Source: Methylobacterium fujisawaense | Lineage (GTDB): Bacteria; Pseudomonadota; Alphaproteobacteria; Rhizobiales; Beijerinckiaceae | NCBI RefSeq assembly: GCF_014138435.1 | Contig: NZ_JACJIM010000006.1 | Span: 248,001 to 312,000, forward strand | Direction: 5' to 3' | Length of the DNA stretch: 64,000 bases | In this document: positions 7,454 to 16,263 of the stretch, in pieces | Layout of the letters: each line of letters opens with the position of its first letter | Position numbering within the stretch: the stretch's first letter is position 1 | Translations under genes and position numbers: made by a program | The notes under the pieces: generated by a model | What the model was told of the DNA's origin: nothing | Seen by the model: the letters and a program-made list of their open reading frames with translations, nothing else | Database searches by the model: none

Positions 7454-8551
7454 ATGGGCTTCAAATGCGGCATCGTCGGCCTGCCGAACGTCGGCAAGTC
7501 GACCCTCTTCAACGCGCTGACGCAGACGGCGGCCGCCCAGGCGGCGAACTACCCGTTCTGCACCATCGAGCCGAATGTCGGCGAGGTGGCGGTGCCCGAT
7601 CCGCGGCTCGATGACCTCGCCCGCATCGCCTCGTCGAAGGAGAAGATCCCGACGCGCCTGACCTTCGTGGACATCGCCGGCCTCGTGCGCGGCGCCTCCA
7701 AGGGCGAGGGCCTGGGCAACCAGTTCCTGGCCAACATCCGCGAGGTCGACGCCATCGCCCACGTGGTCCGCTGCTTCACGGACGGCGACGTCACCCACGT
7801 GGAGGGCAAGGTCGATCCGGCCGCCGACATCGAGACGATCGAGACCGAGCTGATGCTCGCCGACCTCGACAGCCTGGAGCGCCGCGCCGTCGCCCTGGAG
7901 AAGAAGGCCAAGGGGGCCGACAAGGAGGCCAAGGAGAGCCTCGACCTCGTCAACCGGGCGCTGCCGCTCCTGCGCGAGGGCAAGCCGGCGCGGCTGGTGG
8001 AGCGCAAGCCCGACGAGGAGAAGCTGTTCCAGTCCCTCGGCCTGATGACCGCCAAGCCCGTCCTCTACGTCTGCAACGTCGATGAGCCCGACGCCGACAA
8101 GGGCAACGCCTATTCGGACGCGGTCTTCGCCCGCGCCAAGGCGGAGGGCGCCGTGGCGGTGGTGGTCTCGGCCAAGATCGAGAGCGAGATCGCCGTGATG
8201 CCCGAGGCCGACCAGGCGGAGTTCCTGGAGGCGGTGGGGCTCGCCGAGCCCGGCCTCAACCGGGTGATCCGCGCCGGCTACGACCTGCTCGGCCTCGTCA
8301 CCTACTTCACGGTCGGCCCCAAGGAGGCCCGCGCCTGGACGATCACCAAGGGCACCCGCGCCCCCGGGGCGGCCGGGGTGATCCACTCGGATTTCGAGAA
8401 GGGCTTCATCCGGGCCGAGACCATCGCGTTCAAGGACTACACGGCGCTCAACGGTGAATCCGGGGCCCGGGACGCCGGCAAGCTGCGGCTGGAGGGCAAG
8501 GAGTACGTGGTGCAGGACGGCGACGTGCTGCACTTCCGCTTCGCCAACTGA
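7454..8551 (+). CDS. ychF: Redox-responsive ATPase/GTPase YchF (Obg family)
   Basis: A 365-residue P-loop protein of the universal YchF/OLA1 family, which binds ATP in preference to GTP and associates with ribosomes; it is linked to stress and translation control. Motifs: G1 GLPNVGKST (about 9-17), G3 DIAGLVRGAS, a degenerate G4 with CNVDEPD, a coiled-coil insertion around KKAKGADKEAKESLD, and a C-terminal TGS domain containing WTITKGTRAPGAAGVIHSDF and YVVQDGDVLHFRF. Full length. It lies downstream of pth in the same direction. Confidence 0.95.
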   Translation: MGFKCGIVGLPNVGKSTLFNALTQTAAAQAANYPFCTIEPNVGEVAVPDPRLDDLARIASSKEKIPTRLTFVDIAGLVRGASKGEGLGNQFLANIREVDAIAHVVRCFTDGDVTHVEGKVDPAADIETIETELMLADLDSLERRAVALEKKAKGADKEAKESLDLVNRALPLLREGKPARLVERKPDEEKLFQSLGLMTAKPVLYVCNVDEPDADKGNAYSDAVFARAKAEGAVAVVVSAKIESEIAVMPEADQAEFLEAVGLAEPGLNRVIRAGYDLLGLVTYFTVGPKEARAWTITKGTRAPGAAGVIHSDFEKGFIRAETIAFKDYTALNGESGARDAGKLRLEGKEYVVQDGDVLHFRFAN

Positions 8552-8584
8552 GGCTCGGGCCGCGCTCAGCCCTGGGCGACGCTG

Positions 8585-8675
8585 CGTCTTGGCGAGCGGA
8601 GCGAAGCGATCCAGGGCAGCGCGACATCGGTGAGCGTGGCGCTCCTGGATTGCTTCGCTCCCGCTCGCAAAGACG
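8585..8675. repeat. Palindromic intergenic repeat
   Basis: The left arm (from CGTCTTGGCGAGCGGAGCGA, 8585) and the right arm (ending in AGCGAAG-complement and CAAAGACG at 8675) are near-perfect inverted repeats of about 37 bases around a short loop. The core GCGAGCG-AGCGAAGC-ATCCAGG is typical of the abundant intergenic palindromes of Methylobacterium and other Rhizobiales. It sits between ychF and the MaoC gene and could act as a bidirectional hairpin. Confidence 0.75.
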
Positions 8676-8720
8676 GCGATCCCGATCGCCCGCCCCACCG
8701 ATCAACCAGACGAGCCCGCC

Positions 8721-9710
8721 ATGCCCGATCCCGCCCTCGAGGATTTCGCCGTCGGCGACGTGATCGTCGGCGCGCCGCTCACCGTCACCCGCGACGCCAT
8801 CGTGGGCTTCGCGCAGGCCTTCGACTTCCAGCCCTTCCACCTCGACGAGGCGGCGGCGGAAGGGACCTTCGCGGGCCGGCTGATCGGCTCGGGCTGGCAC
8901 ACGGCGGCTTTGGGCATGCGGCTGCTCCAGCAGGGACCGTTCAAGGGCGGCTCGTCGCTCGGCGCGCCGGGGATCGACGAGCTGCGCTGGCTCGCGCCGG
9001 TCCTGCCGGGGGACGCGCTGACGCTGACCTTCCGGGTGGTGGGGCTGCGCGATTCGGCCTCCAAGCCCGGGCTCGGTTTCGTGACCGCCGAGGTCGCCCT
9101 CGGCAACCCGCGCGGCGAGACGGTGCTGACCCAGCGCTTCACCTTCATGCTGGCCCGCCGCGGCACCGATCCCCTGCCCCCGCGGCCGGTGGAGATCGGC
9201 GTGCCGGGACCGGTCGCCGAGCCGGAGGATGCCGAGATCCTGCCGTTCCTGCGGGATGCCGAGATCGGCGCCGTGCGGGAGCTGGGCGCCTATCCGTTCA
9301 CCGCCGAGGCGATCATCGCGTTCGCCGAGGCCTACGATCCGCAGGCCTTCCACCTCGACCACGCGGCGGCCAAGCGCAGCCATTTCGGCGGCCTCTGCGC
9401 CTCCGGCTGGCACACGGCCGCCGCCTACATGAACCGGATGCTCACGACCCGCGCCCGCGACGCCGCCTACACGGCCACCCGCGGCCCGGTCCCGGAGGCG
9501 GGCCCCTCCCCCGGGTTCAAGAACCTGCGCTGGCTGAAGCCCGTCTACGCGGGCGACACGGTCCGGTTCAGCGCCAAGCTCACCGACAAGCGCGCCTCGG
9601 CCTCGCGGCCCGGCTGGGGCCTGGCCTTCGCCCGCAACACCGGGGTGAACCAGCGCGGCGAGCCGGTCTTCGCCTTCGACAGCGCGGTGTTCCACCGCTG
9701 GGAGCCCTGA
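8721..9710 (+). CDS. Tandem MaoC-like (double hotdog) dehydratase family protein
   Basis: A 329-residue fusion of two MaoC/R-hydratase hotdog domains, at about 1-150 and 175-329. Each half carries the hydratase-type signature: FDFQPFHLDEAAA followed by GSGWHTA in the first, and YDPQAFHLDHAAA followed by ASGWHTA in the second. Members hydrate enoyl-CoA or act on related thioesters; in this fused class one half often keeps catalysis, but here both retain the His. The substrate is unknown. It is followed by an aldo/keto reductase in the same direction, which may or may not be cotranscribed. Confidence 0.8.
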   Translation: MPDPALEDFAVGDVIVGAPLTVTRDAIVGFAQAFDFQPFHLDEAAAEGTFAGRLIGSGWHTAALGMRLLQQGPFKGGSSLGAPGIDELRWLAPVLPGDALTLTFRVVGLRDSASKPGLGFVTAEVALGNPRGETVLTQRFTFMLARRGTDPLPPRPVEIGVPGPVAEPEDAEILPFLRDAEIGAVRELGAYPFTAEAIIAFAEAYDPQAFHLDHAAAKRSHFGGLCASGWHTAAAYMNRMLTTRARDAAYTATRGPVPEAGPSPGFKNLRWLKPVYAGDTVRFSAKLTDKRASASRPGWGLAFARNTGVNQRGEPVFAFDSAVFHRWEP

Positions 9711-9768
9711 GCGCACCGGGCCCGCTCCCGCGCGTTGACACCCCAGACACGGACGGGATCAGGCAGGC

Positions 9769-10812
9769 ATGTATCAGAAGAAGCTCGGCAGCACGGGGCT
9801 GTTCGTCTCGGAACTCTGCCTCGGCACCATGACCTTCGGCGGCGGGGCCGGGATGTGGCGCCAGATCGGCGCCCTCGACCAGACGGAGGCCGGGCGCCTC
9901 GTCGGACGGGCGCTCGAGGCCGGGATCAACTTCATCGACACGGCCGATGTCTACGCGGAGGGGCTCTCGGAGCAGATCACCGGCCAGGCCCTGCGCGACC
10001 TCAAGGTCCCGCGCGACAGCGTCGTCGTCGCCACCAAGGGCTACGGGCCGATGGGGCCGGGCGCGAACGCCAAGGGCGCCTCGCGCCTGCACCTGATCGA
10101 CGCCTGCAAGGCGAGCCTCAAGCGGCTCCAGCTCGACCACATCGACCTCTATCAGGTCCACGGCTTCGACCCGGCGACGCCGATCGAGGAGCAGGTGCGC
10201 GCCCTCGACATCCTCGTCCAGCACGGCCACGTCCGCTACGTCGGCGTCTCGAACTGGGCGGCGTGGCAGATCGTGAAGGCGCTGGGGATCAGCGCGCGGG
10301 CCGGGCTCGCCCGCTTCGAGACCCTGCAGGCCTATTACTCCATCGCGGGTCGCGACCTGGAGCGGGAGATCGTCCCGATGCTGCGCTCGGAGGGGCTCGG
10401 CCTCCTGGTCTGGAGCCCGCTGGCCGGCGGCCTGCTCAGCGGCAAGTATGCCGGCGGCGCGGGGGAGGGCCGGCGCGCGAGCTTCGACTTCCCGCCGGTC
10501 GACCGCCCCCGGGCCGACGCCTGCATCGACGCCATGCGGCAGGTGGCGGAGGCCCGCGCCGTCTCGGTGGCCCAGGTGGCGCTGGCCTGGCTGCTGCACC
10601 GCAAGGCGGTGACCAGCGTGATCGTCGGTGCCAAGCGCCTCGACCAGCTGGAGGACAACATCGCGGCGACCGAACTCAGCCTCAGCGACGCGGAACTCGA
10701 CGCCCTCGATGCGGTGAGCGCCCTGCCGCCGGAATATCCGGGCTGGATGTTCGAGCGCCAGGGCGCCCGGGCGCAGCAGCTCGCGGAATCGGGCCGGCCC
10801 GGGGTGCGGTGA
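9769..10812 (+). CDS. Aldo/keto reductase
   Basis: A 347-residue NADPH-dependent oxidoreductase with the AKR TIM barrel. The catalytic tetrad is visible: Asp and Tyr in NFIDTADVYAEG, Lys in VVATKGYG and His in YQVHGFD. The cofactor-site segment VTSVIVGAKRLDQLEDN is near the C terminus. It resembles the YajO/Tas-like AKR group that reduces assorted aldehydes; the physiological substrate cannot be read from sequence. It ends 6 bases from the 3' end of the convergent mtnA gene, so the two share a terminator region. Confidence 0.9.
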   Translation: MYQKKLGSTGLFVSELCLGTMTFGGGAGMWRQIGALDQTEAGRLVGRALEAGINFIDTADVYAEGLSEQITGQALRDLKVPRDSVVVATKGYGPMGPGANAKGASRLHLIDACKASLKRLQLDHIDLYQVHGFDPATPIEEQVRALDILVQHGHVRYVGVSNWAAWQIVKALGISARAGLARFETLQAYYSIAGRDLEREIVPMLRSEGLGLLVWSPLAGGLLSGKYAGGAGEGRRASFDFPPVDRPRADACIDAMRQVAEARAVSVAQVALAWLLHRKAVTSVIVGAKRLDQLEDNIAATELSLSDAELDALDAVSALPPEYPGWMFERQGARAQQLAESGRPGVR

Positions 10813-10818
10813 GGCGGC

Positions 10819-11922
10819 TCACGCCGCCTTCCGGCGCTCCGGATAGAGCCCGTACAACCCCTCGGCGCTGGCCTCGCAGATGCCGCGCTCGGTGATGATG
10901 CCGGTCACCAGCCGGGCCGGGGTCACGTCGAAGGCGGGATTCGCCACGGGACTGCCGGGGGAGACCACCTCGATCGTGGCGAAGCCGCCATCGGCGAGCC
11001 GCCCGGTCATGTGGGTGACCTCGCGCCCGTCGCGCTCCTCGATCGGGATCTCCTTGACCCCGTCGTCGAGGGTCCAGTCGATGGTCGAGAACGGCAGGGC
11101 GGCGTAGAACGGCACGCCGTTGTCGTGGGCCGCCAGCGCCTTCAGGTAGGTGCCGATCTTGTTGCAGACGTCGCCGCTCGCCGTGGTCCGGTCCGAGCCG
11201 ACGATGCACAGGTCGACGCCGCCGTGCTGCATGAGGTGGCCGCCGGCATTGTCGGCGATGACCGTGTGCGGCACGCCGTGGCCGTTCAGCTCGAAGGCCG
11301 TGAGCGCGGCACCCTGGCTGCGCGGCCGGGTCTCGTCGACCAGGACATGCACCGGCACCCCCCGCTCGTGGGCGGCGTAGATCGGCGCCAGCGCCGTGCC
11401 CCAATCCACCGTGGCGAGCCAGCCGGCATTGCAGTGGGTCAGCACGGTGACCGGTCTGTCGCCGCCCTTGGCCCTGTGCAGGTCGGCGATCACCTGGCTG
11501 CCATGGGCGCCGATGGCGCGGCAGCTCGCCACGTCCTCCTCGGCGATGCGGCCGGCTTCCGCGAAGGCGCGGGCGAAGCGCTCGTCCGGCGCAACCTGCC
11601 GCAGGTTGGTGGAGACCCGATCCAGCGCCCAGCGCAGGTTGATGGCGGTCGGACGTGTCGCCGCGAGCGTCGCCACCGCCCGGTCGATCCCGTCGTGGGA
11701 GGCATCCGCCCGCATGGCCAGCGCCAGCCCGTAGGCGGCCGTGACGCCGATCAGGGGCGCGCCCCGCACGATCATCGTGCGGATCGCCACCGCGGCGTCC
11801 TCCAGCGTGGCGAGGCGCTTCAGCTCGAACGCGAAGGGCAGGCGGGTCTGGTCGATCACCTGGACGCTGACGCCGTCCGGGTCCGGGAAGATCGTGCGGT
11901 AGGGCTGGCCGTCGATATTCAT
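10819..11922 (-). CDS. mtnA: S-methyl-5-thioribose-1-phosphate isomerase
   Basis: A 367-residue methionine-salvage enzyme that converts methylthioribose-1-phosphate to methylthioribulose-1-phosphate. Family signatures are clear: MIVRGAPLIGVTAAYG (about 50-65), the catalytic Cys in TVLTHCNAG and Asp in IVGSDRTTASGDVCNKIGTY. The start is ATG 11922 with AGGAG 5 bases before it, although the frame stays open far upstream. No other methionine-salvage gene is nearby. It is divergent from ftsK across 168 bases and convergent with the aldo/keto reductase. Confidence 0.95.
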   Translation of the reverse strand: MNIDGQPYRTIFPDPDGVSVQVIDQTRLPFAFELKRLATLEDAAVAIRTMIVRGAPLIGVTAAYGLALAMRADASHDGIDRAVATLAATRPTAINLRWALDRVSTNLRQVAPDERFARAFAEAGRIAEEDVASCRAIGAHGSQVIADLHRAKGGDRPVTVLTHCNAGWLATVDWGTALAPIYAAHERGVPVHVLVDETRPRSQGAALTAFELNGHGVPHTVIADNAGGHLMQHGGVDLCIVGSDRTTASGDVCNKIGTYLKALAAHDNGVPFYAALPFSTIDWTLDDGVKEIPIEERDGREVTHMTGRLADGGFATIEVVSPGSPVANPAFDVTPARLVTGIITERGICEASAEGLYGLYPERRKAA

Positions 11923-12090
11923 GGCCGCTCCTGTGCCACAGCGGGGCGGCTTTTGCATCCTCCCGGGCGGGATCGCGACGGCCCGAGGAGGCCCGGCCGG
12001 GCGCCGGTGAGCCTTCCTCAACCTTAGCAGGTCGTTAAGGCGGTCATGCCTAGCCTCGGGCGTAAGTCCCCGTCTTGCGTCCGGTCCCGC

Positions 12091-14757
12091 ATGCGCTCGC
12101 TTCGCCGTCCCGCATCGCCCTACGAGACTTTCGTCGACAGCGTTCGCCCCTTCCTGGGCAAGCGCCTGACGGAACTCGGCGGTTTCGTGCTCTTCACCGG
12201 CGCGGTCGCGCTGACCGTGGCCCTGGCCACGTGGTCGATCGACGACCCGAGCCTCAACCACGCCACCGACCACGCCGCCCACAACGTCCTCGGCCAGCCG
12301 GGCGCCGTCGTGGCCGATCTCGCCATGCAGATCCTGGGCCTGGGCTCCCTGGCCTTCGTGCTGCCGCCGGTCCTCTGGGGCATCCGGCTGATGCGCGAGC
12401 GCAACCTGCCCGAGGGCGGCCTGCGCATCGCGCTCTGGATCATCGGCTTCTGCGCCGCCAGTGCGGTGGCGAGCGCGCTCCCGCCGACGACCCGCTGGCC
12501 GCTGCCCACCGGCCTCGGCGGCGTGGCCGGCGACGGCCTGCTGTCGATGGCGCGGGTGATCGTCGGGGCGGTCTCGTCCGCGGCGGCCCATCTCGTCGGC
12601 TTCGGCTACGCGGCGGTGGCGATCCTCAGCCTGACCGGTGCCTGCCGCTTCGGCGCCGTCGAGGAGGAAACCCTGCACGACGACCCCTATCCCGTCCGCC
12701 GCGCCCTGGCGCGCGGCCGGGAATCGGCCCGCGACGAGCGCGAGGATTCCGACGAGCCGAGCCTCGGCCTCGTGGGTGTCGGCGCCCTGGCGCAGGGGCT
12801 GATGGGCCTGCGCGTCGCCGCGGCGGACCGGATCGCGGCATGGCGCGCCGGCCGGGCCGAGCCGATCGACAGTGCCTCGCCGGCCCTCGCGGCCCGGCGC
12901 GCCTTCACGGATGCGGATCTGCCCTGGGCCGACCACCTGCCCGAGGGACGGGCGCCGGGGCCGGGTCGGCGCGAGCCGGTCTTCGAGGCGCCCGAGGACG
13001 GCCCCCCGGCCACGACCGCCCGCCGAATCGCGGCGCCGCAGGCCGATGCGGAGGACGAGCTGGAGGCGTTCGAGGCGCCGCAGAGCCCGGTCCCGCCGCG
13101 CTCCGAACCCACCGCCTCCCGGGTCGCTCCGCCCCCGGCCGCGCCGGTGCCGGCGCGCCGCGCGCCCGCGCCGCCCGTCCGCCCGGAGGATTACGCCCTG
13201 CCCGCCCTCGACCTGCTGGCTGCCCCCCGGGGCCCGTCCCAGGCGAGCCTGATCTCGGCGGACGCCCTGGAGCAGAACGCCACGCTCCTCGAGGCGACGC
13301 TGGGCGATTTCGGCGTGCGCGGCGACATCCTGGCGGTGCGGCCGGGCCCGGTCGTCACCCTCTACGAGCTGGAGCCGGCACCGGGCACCAAGTCCAGCCG
13401 CGTCATCGCGCTCGCCGACGACATCGCCCGGTCGATGTCGGCGGTCTCGGCCCGCGTCGCGGTGGTGCCCGGCCGCAACGCCATCGGCATCGAACTGCCG
13501 AACGCCAAGCGCGAGACGGTGTATCTGCGCGAGCTCCTGGCCTCCACGGACTTCGCCGAGAGCAAGCACAAGCTGGCCCTGTGCCTGGGCAAGAACATCG
13601 GCGGCGAGCCGATCATCGCCGACCTCGCGCGCATGCCGCACCTGCTGGTGGCCGGCACCACCGGCTCGGGCAAGTCGGTGGCGATCAACACCATGATCCT
13701 CAGCCTGCTCTACCGGCTGAAGCCGGAGGAGTGCCGGCTGATCATGGTCGATCCGAAGATGCTGGAGCTGTCAGTCTACGACGGCATCCCGCACCTGCTC
13801 TCCCCCGTGGTCACCGACCCCAAGAAGGCGGTCATCGCCCTCAAATGGGCCGTGCGCGAGATGGAGGAGCGCTACAAGAAGATGGCCAAGATCGCGGTGC
13901 GCAACATCGACGGCTACAACGCCCGGGTCGCCGAGGCGGCGGCGCGCGGCGAGGTGCTGACCCGGACCGTGCAGACCGGCTTCGACCGCCACACCGGCGA
14001 GGCGGTCTACGAGGACGAGGCGATGGATCTGGCGCCGCTGCCGTACATCGTGATCGTGGTCGACGAGATGGCCGACCTGATGATGGTGGCGGGCAAGGAC
14101 ATCGAGGGGGCGATCCAGCGCCTGGCGCAGATGGCGCGGGCGGCGGGCATCCACCTGATCATGGCGACGCAGCGGCCGTCGGTGGACGTCATCACCGGGA
14201 CGATCAAGGCGAACTTCCCGACCCGGATCAGCTTCCAGGTGACGAGCAAGATCGACTCGCGCACGATCCTGGGCGAGATGGGCGCGGAGCAGCTTCTGGG
14301 CCAGGGCGACATGCTGTTCATGGCCGGCGGCGGGCGCACGACCCGGGTGCACGGGCCGTTCTGCTCGGACAGCGAGGTCGAGACGGTGGTCGCCCACCTC
14401 AAGCGCCAGGGCCGCCCCAGCTACCTCGACGCCGTCACGGCGGATGACGAGGAGGGCGCGCCCGAGAAGGGCGGCGAACGGGCCGGGAAGGGGAAGGCCG
14501 GCGCGGCGGAACTCGAACTCGACGGCGCCGTGTTCGACCAGGGCTCCTTCGGCGAGGCCGGCGGCGATCTCTACGATCAGGCCGTGCAGGTGGTGCTGCG
14601 CGACCAGAAGGCGTCGACCAGCTACATCCAGCGCCGCCTGCAGATCGGCTACAACCGCGCCGCCTCGCTCATGGAGCGGATGGAGATCGAGGGCATCGTC
14701 GGCCCGGCCAACCATGCCGGCAAGCGCGAGATCCTGGTGGAGGAGGCTGTCGGCTGA
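12091..14757 (+). CDS. ftsK: DNA translocase FtsK
   Basis: An 888-residue divisome DNA pump that aligns dif sites and clears the septum. N-terminal membrane helices (about 25-180) are followed by a Pro/Ala-rich linker (about 220-400), the RecA-like motor with Walker A AGTTGSGKSVAINTM and Walker B VIVVDEMADLMM, and a C-terminal gamma winged helix (YDQAVQVVLRDQKASTSYIQ onward) that reads KOPS. The linker is shorter than in E. coli, as usual in alphaproteobacteria. The frame opens at 12046; ATG 12091 is preferred because MRSLRRPASPYETF leads directly into the membrane domain. Confidence 0.95.
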   Translation: MRSLRRPASPYETFVDSVRPFLGKRLTELGGFVLFTGAVALTVALATWSIDDPSLNHATDHAAHNVLGQPGAVVADLAMQILGLGSLAFVLPPVLWGIRLMRERNLPEGGLRIALWIIGFCAASAVASALPPTTRWPLPTGLGGVAGDGLLSMARVIVGAVSSAAAHLVGFGYAAVAILSLTGACRFGAVEEETLHDDPYPVRRALARGRESARDEREDSDEPSLGLVGVGALAQGLMGLRVAAADRIAAWRAGRAEPIDSASPALAARRAFTDADLPWADHLPEGRAPGPGRREPVFEAPEDGPPATTARRIAAPQADAEDELEAFEAPQSPVPPRSEPTASRVAPPPAAPVPARRAPAPPVRPEDYALPALDLLAAPRGPSQASLISADALEQNATLLEATLGDFGVRGDILAVRPGPVVTLYELEPAPGTKSSRVIALADDIARSMSAVSARVAVVPGRNAIGIELPNAKRETVYLRELLASTDFAESKHKLALCLGKNIGGEPIIADLARMPHLLVAGTTGSGKSVAINTMILSLLYRLKPEECRLIMVDPKMLELSVYDGIPHLLSPVVTDPKKAVIALKWAVREMEERYKKMAKIAVRNIDGYNARVAEAAARGEVLTRTVQTGFDRHTGEAVYEDEAMDLAPLPYIVIVVDEMADLMMVAGKDIEGAIQRLAQMARAAGIHLIMATQRPSVDVITGTIKANFPTRISFQVTSKIDSRTILGEMGAEQLLGQGDMLFMAGGGRTTRVHGPFCSDSEVETVVAHLKRQGRPSYLDAVTADDEEGAPEKGGERAGKGKAGAAELELDGAVFDQGSFGEAGGDLYDQAVQVVLRDQKASTSYIQRRLQIGYNRAASLMERMEIEGIVGPANHAGKREILVEEAVG

Positions 14758-14763
14758 GCGTGC

Positions 14764-14797
14764 GGGCGCCGGTGCCGCCGGTTCCGGTCCGGCGCCC
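14764..14797 (+). terminator. Hairpin downstream of ftsK
   Basis: The arms GGGCGCCGG (14764-14772) and CCGGCGCCC (14789-14797) lie 6 bases after the ftsK stop codon. The stem is strong but no U-tract follows. Confidence 0.4.
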
Positions 14798-14897
14798 GTC
14801 CCAGTCCCCGGCCTCATCCTGATCTCTTGGGGCCGGAATGCCCGGTCCGACAGCCTGCAGCGTCGCGGTCAAAAATTTTCGCTCGGCCTGGAACCCG

Positions 14898-15008
14898 CCC
14901 TCACCCGGCACGTTACGCGCGTGCGAGGCCCGGAAACGGGCTCGCGGTGAGGGCGCCGGACACGGTGTCCGGCGTCGCTTGTAGTCACGTTGCTCGTCGG
15001 AGGATGTG
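14898..15008 (+). promoter_or_regulatory. ROSE-type RNA thermometer in the hsp20 leader
   Basis: The leader folds into consecutive hairpins. A long stem CCCTCACC (14898-14905) with GGTGAGGG (14946-14953) encloses two small hairpins. A 9-bp hairpin follows at 14954-14974. The final hairpin at 14986-15008 pairs CACGTT-G-CTC with the Shine-Dalgarno-containing GAGGATGTG around a 4-base loop. In that last stem TTGCT faces AGGA with one bulged G (14992), the hallmark of ROSE elements in rhizobial small heat-shock genes. Heat should melt it and free the SD for the hsp20 start at 15012. Confidence 0.8.
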
Positions 15009-15011
15009 GTT

Positions 15012-15494
15012 ATGAGGACTTACGACGTTTCGCCCCTGTTCCGGTCGTCCATCGGGTTCGACCGCCTGTTCGAGCTGCTCAATCAGGCTGAGCGCGTCGA
15101 GCCTTCGGCCGCTTGGCCGCCCTACAACATCGAGAAGGTCGCCGAGGACCAGTATCGCATCACCATGGCGGTGGCGGGCTTCACGCCCGAGGAGATCGAG
15201 CTGACCCAGCAGGACACCACGCTCCTGGTGTCCGGTCAGAAGGCCGCCCAGGAGGGCGAGAGGCACTACCTCCACCGCGGCATCGCGGCGCGCACCTTCC
15301 GCCAGACCTTCAATCTGGCCGAGCACGTGACGGTCGTGGGCGCGTCCCTGGAGAACGGCCTGCTCACCGTCGCGCTGAAGCGCGAGGTGCCGGAGGCGCT
15401 CAAGCCCCGCCGCATCGCCATCGGCGGCACGACGGCCGCGTCCGGCCAGGACAACGCCCCGGCTCAGATCGCCCGCGACGCCAAGGCAGCCTGA
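15012..15494 (+). CDS. Small heat-shock protein, Hsp20/IbpA type
   Basis: A 160-residue alpha-crystallin chaperone that holds unfolding proteins for the DnaK/ClpB system. The N terminus MRTYDVSPLFRSSIGFDR is the IbpA/HspA class A signature of rhizobia. The alpha-crystallin domain spans about 35-130 (YNIEKVAEDQYRITMAVAG to NGLLTVALKRE), followed by an Ile-containing C-terminal tail (RRIAIGG) for oligomer assembly. ATG 15012 is chosen over the in-frame GTG 15006 because GGAGG then has ideal spacing and the ROSE hairpin covers that SD. It is the first gene of the stress locus. Confidence 0.95.
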   Translation: MRTYDVSPLFRSSIGFDRLFELLNQAERVEPSAAWPPYNIEKVAEDQYRITMAVAGFTPEEIELTQQDTTLLVSGQKAAQEGERHYLHRGIAARTFRQTFNLAEHVTVVGASLENGLLTVALKREVPEALKPRRIAIGGTTAASGQDNAPAQIARDAKAA

Positions 15495-15615
15495 TCGGCG
15501 GCCCGGGCCGCGCGTCCGGGCACCCCGTGCCGACACGCATGACATCCCTCACGGGTCCGCGGACCCGCCGCGGGCCTGTTCCCACGACTGCATCGCATGC
15601 GCTGGAGAATGGACC

Positions 15616-16134
15616 ATGAGCGTGAGAGATCTGATTCCCTGGAGCCGCAGCACGGCCCCGGCGCCCACCGCCCTGTCGCAGGAGCCGGCCAGCCCGTTCC
15701 TGACGCTGCACCGGGAGATGAACCGCCTGTTCGACGACGTGTTCAGCGGGTTCGGCGGCGTGCCGAGCCTCGCGAGCCGCGGCATCGGCTGGCCGCAGGT
15801 CGAGCTGGTGGAGGCGGACGGGGCGCTGCGCGTCTCCGCCGAGCTGCCCGGCCTCGACGAGAAGGACGTCGAACTCCTCATCGCGGACGGTGTCCTGACC
15901 TTGAAGGGCGAGAAGCGTGCCGAGACCACCGACAAGGCGCGCGGCTATTCCGAGCGCAGCTACGGCCGTTTCGAGCGGTCGATCGCCCTCCCCGTGCCGG
16001 TGGAGGAGGACAAGGCCGAGGCGACGTTCCGCAACGGCGTGCTCACCGTGACGCTGCCGCGGGCCGCCGAGGCGCCGGAACGCCGTCGGCGCATCGCGAT
16101 CAACGCTACCGGCGCGCCGGCCGCCAAGCACTGA
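15616..16134 (+). CDS. Small heat-shock protein, Hsp20 (class C-like)
   Basis: A 172-residue second Hsp20 with a different N-terminal arm (MSVRDLIPWSRS, then FLTLHREMNRLFDDVFSGFG), the alpha-crystallin domain at about 60-155 (VELVEADGALRVSAELPGLDEKDVEL to VLTVTLPRA) and the C-terminal RRRIAI motif. The MNRLFDDVF arm is typical of the non-IbpA class, so the pair can form distinct oligomers. The SD GGAG of the start lies in a small possible stem (TTCCCA with TGGAGAA, upstream near 15580 and 15603). It follows the first hsp20 by 121 bases in the same direction. Confidence 0.95.
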   Translation: MSVRDLIPWSRSTAPAPTALSQEPASPFLTLHREMNRLFDDVFSGFGGVPSLASRGIGWPQVELVEADGALRVSAELPGLDEKDVELLIADGVLTLKGEKRAETTDKARGYSERSYGRFERSIALPVPVEEDKAEATFRNGVLTVTLPRAAEAPERRRRIAINATGAPAAKH

Positions 16135-16156
16135 GCCGGCTTTGGATCGACCTTGC

Positions 16157-16180
16157 CTGCGGCCGCCCCGGCGGCCGCAG
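16157..16180 (+). terminator. Perfect hairpin after the second hsp20
   Basis: The arms CTGCGGCCGC (16157-16166) and GCGGCCGCAG (16171-16180) enclose the loop CCCG. The hairpin lies 22 bases after the stop. It may terminate the chaperone transcript or reduce readthrough into the next three genes. Confidence 0.5.
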
Positions 16181-16263
16181 ACCTGAACGCATGATGCGGC
16201 CGCCGGTGCGTCCCGATCAACGTGCCGGCTGCCCCTGCCTTTGCTCACGACGAGGAGGGTTGC

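Noticed and set aside
10819..13641. Extending mtnA upstream into the ftsK region
   Set aside because: The frame is open but the protein family starts at MNIDGQPYRT, and a good ribosome binding site lies just before 11922.
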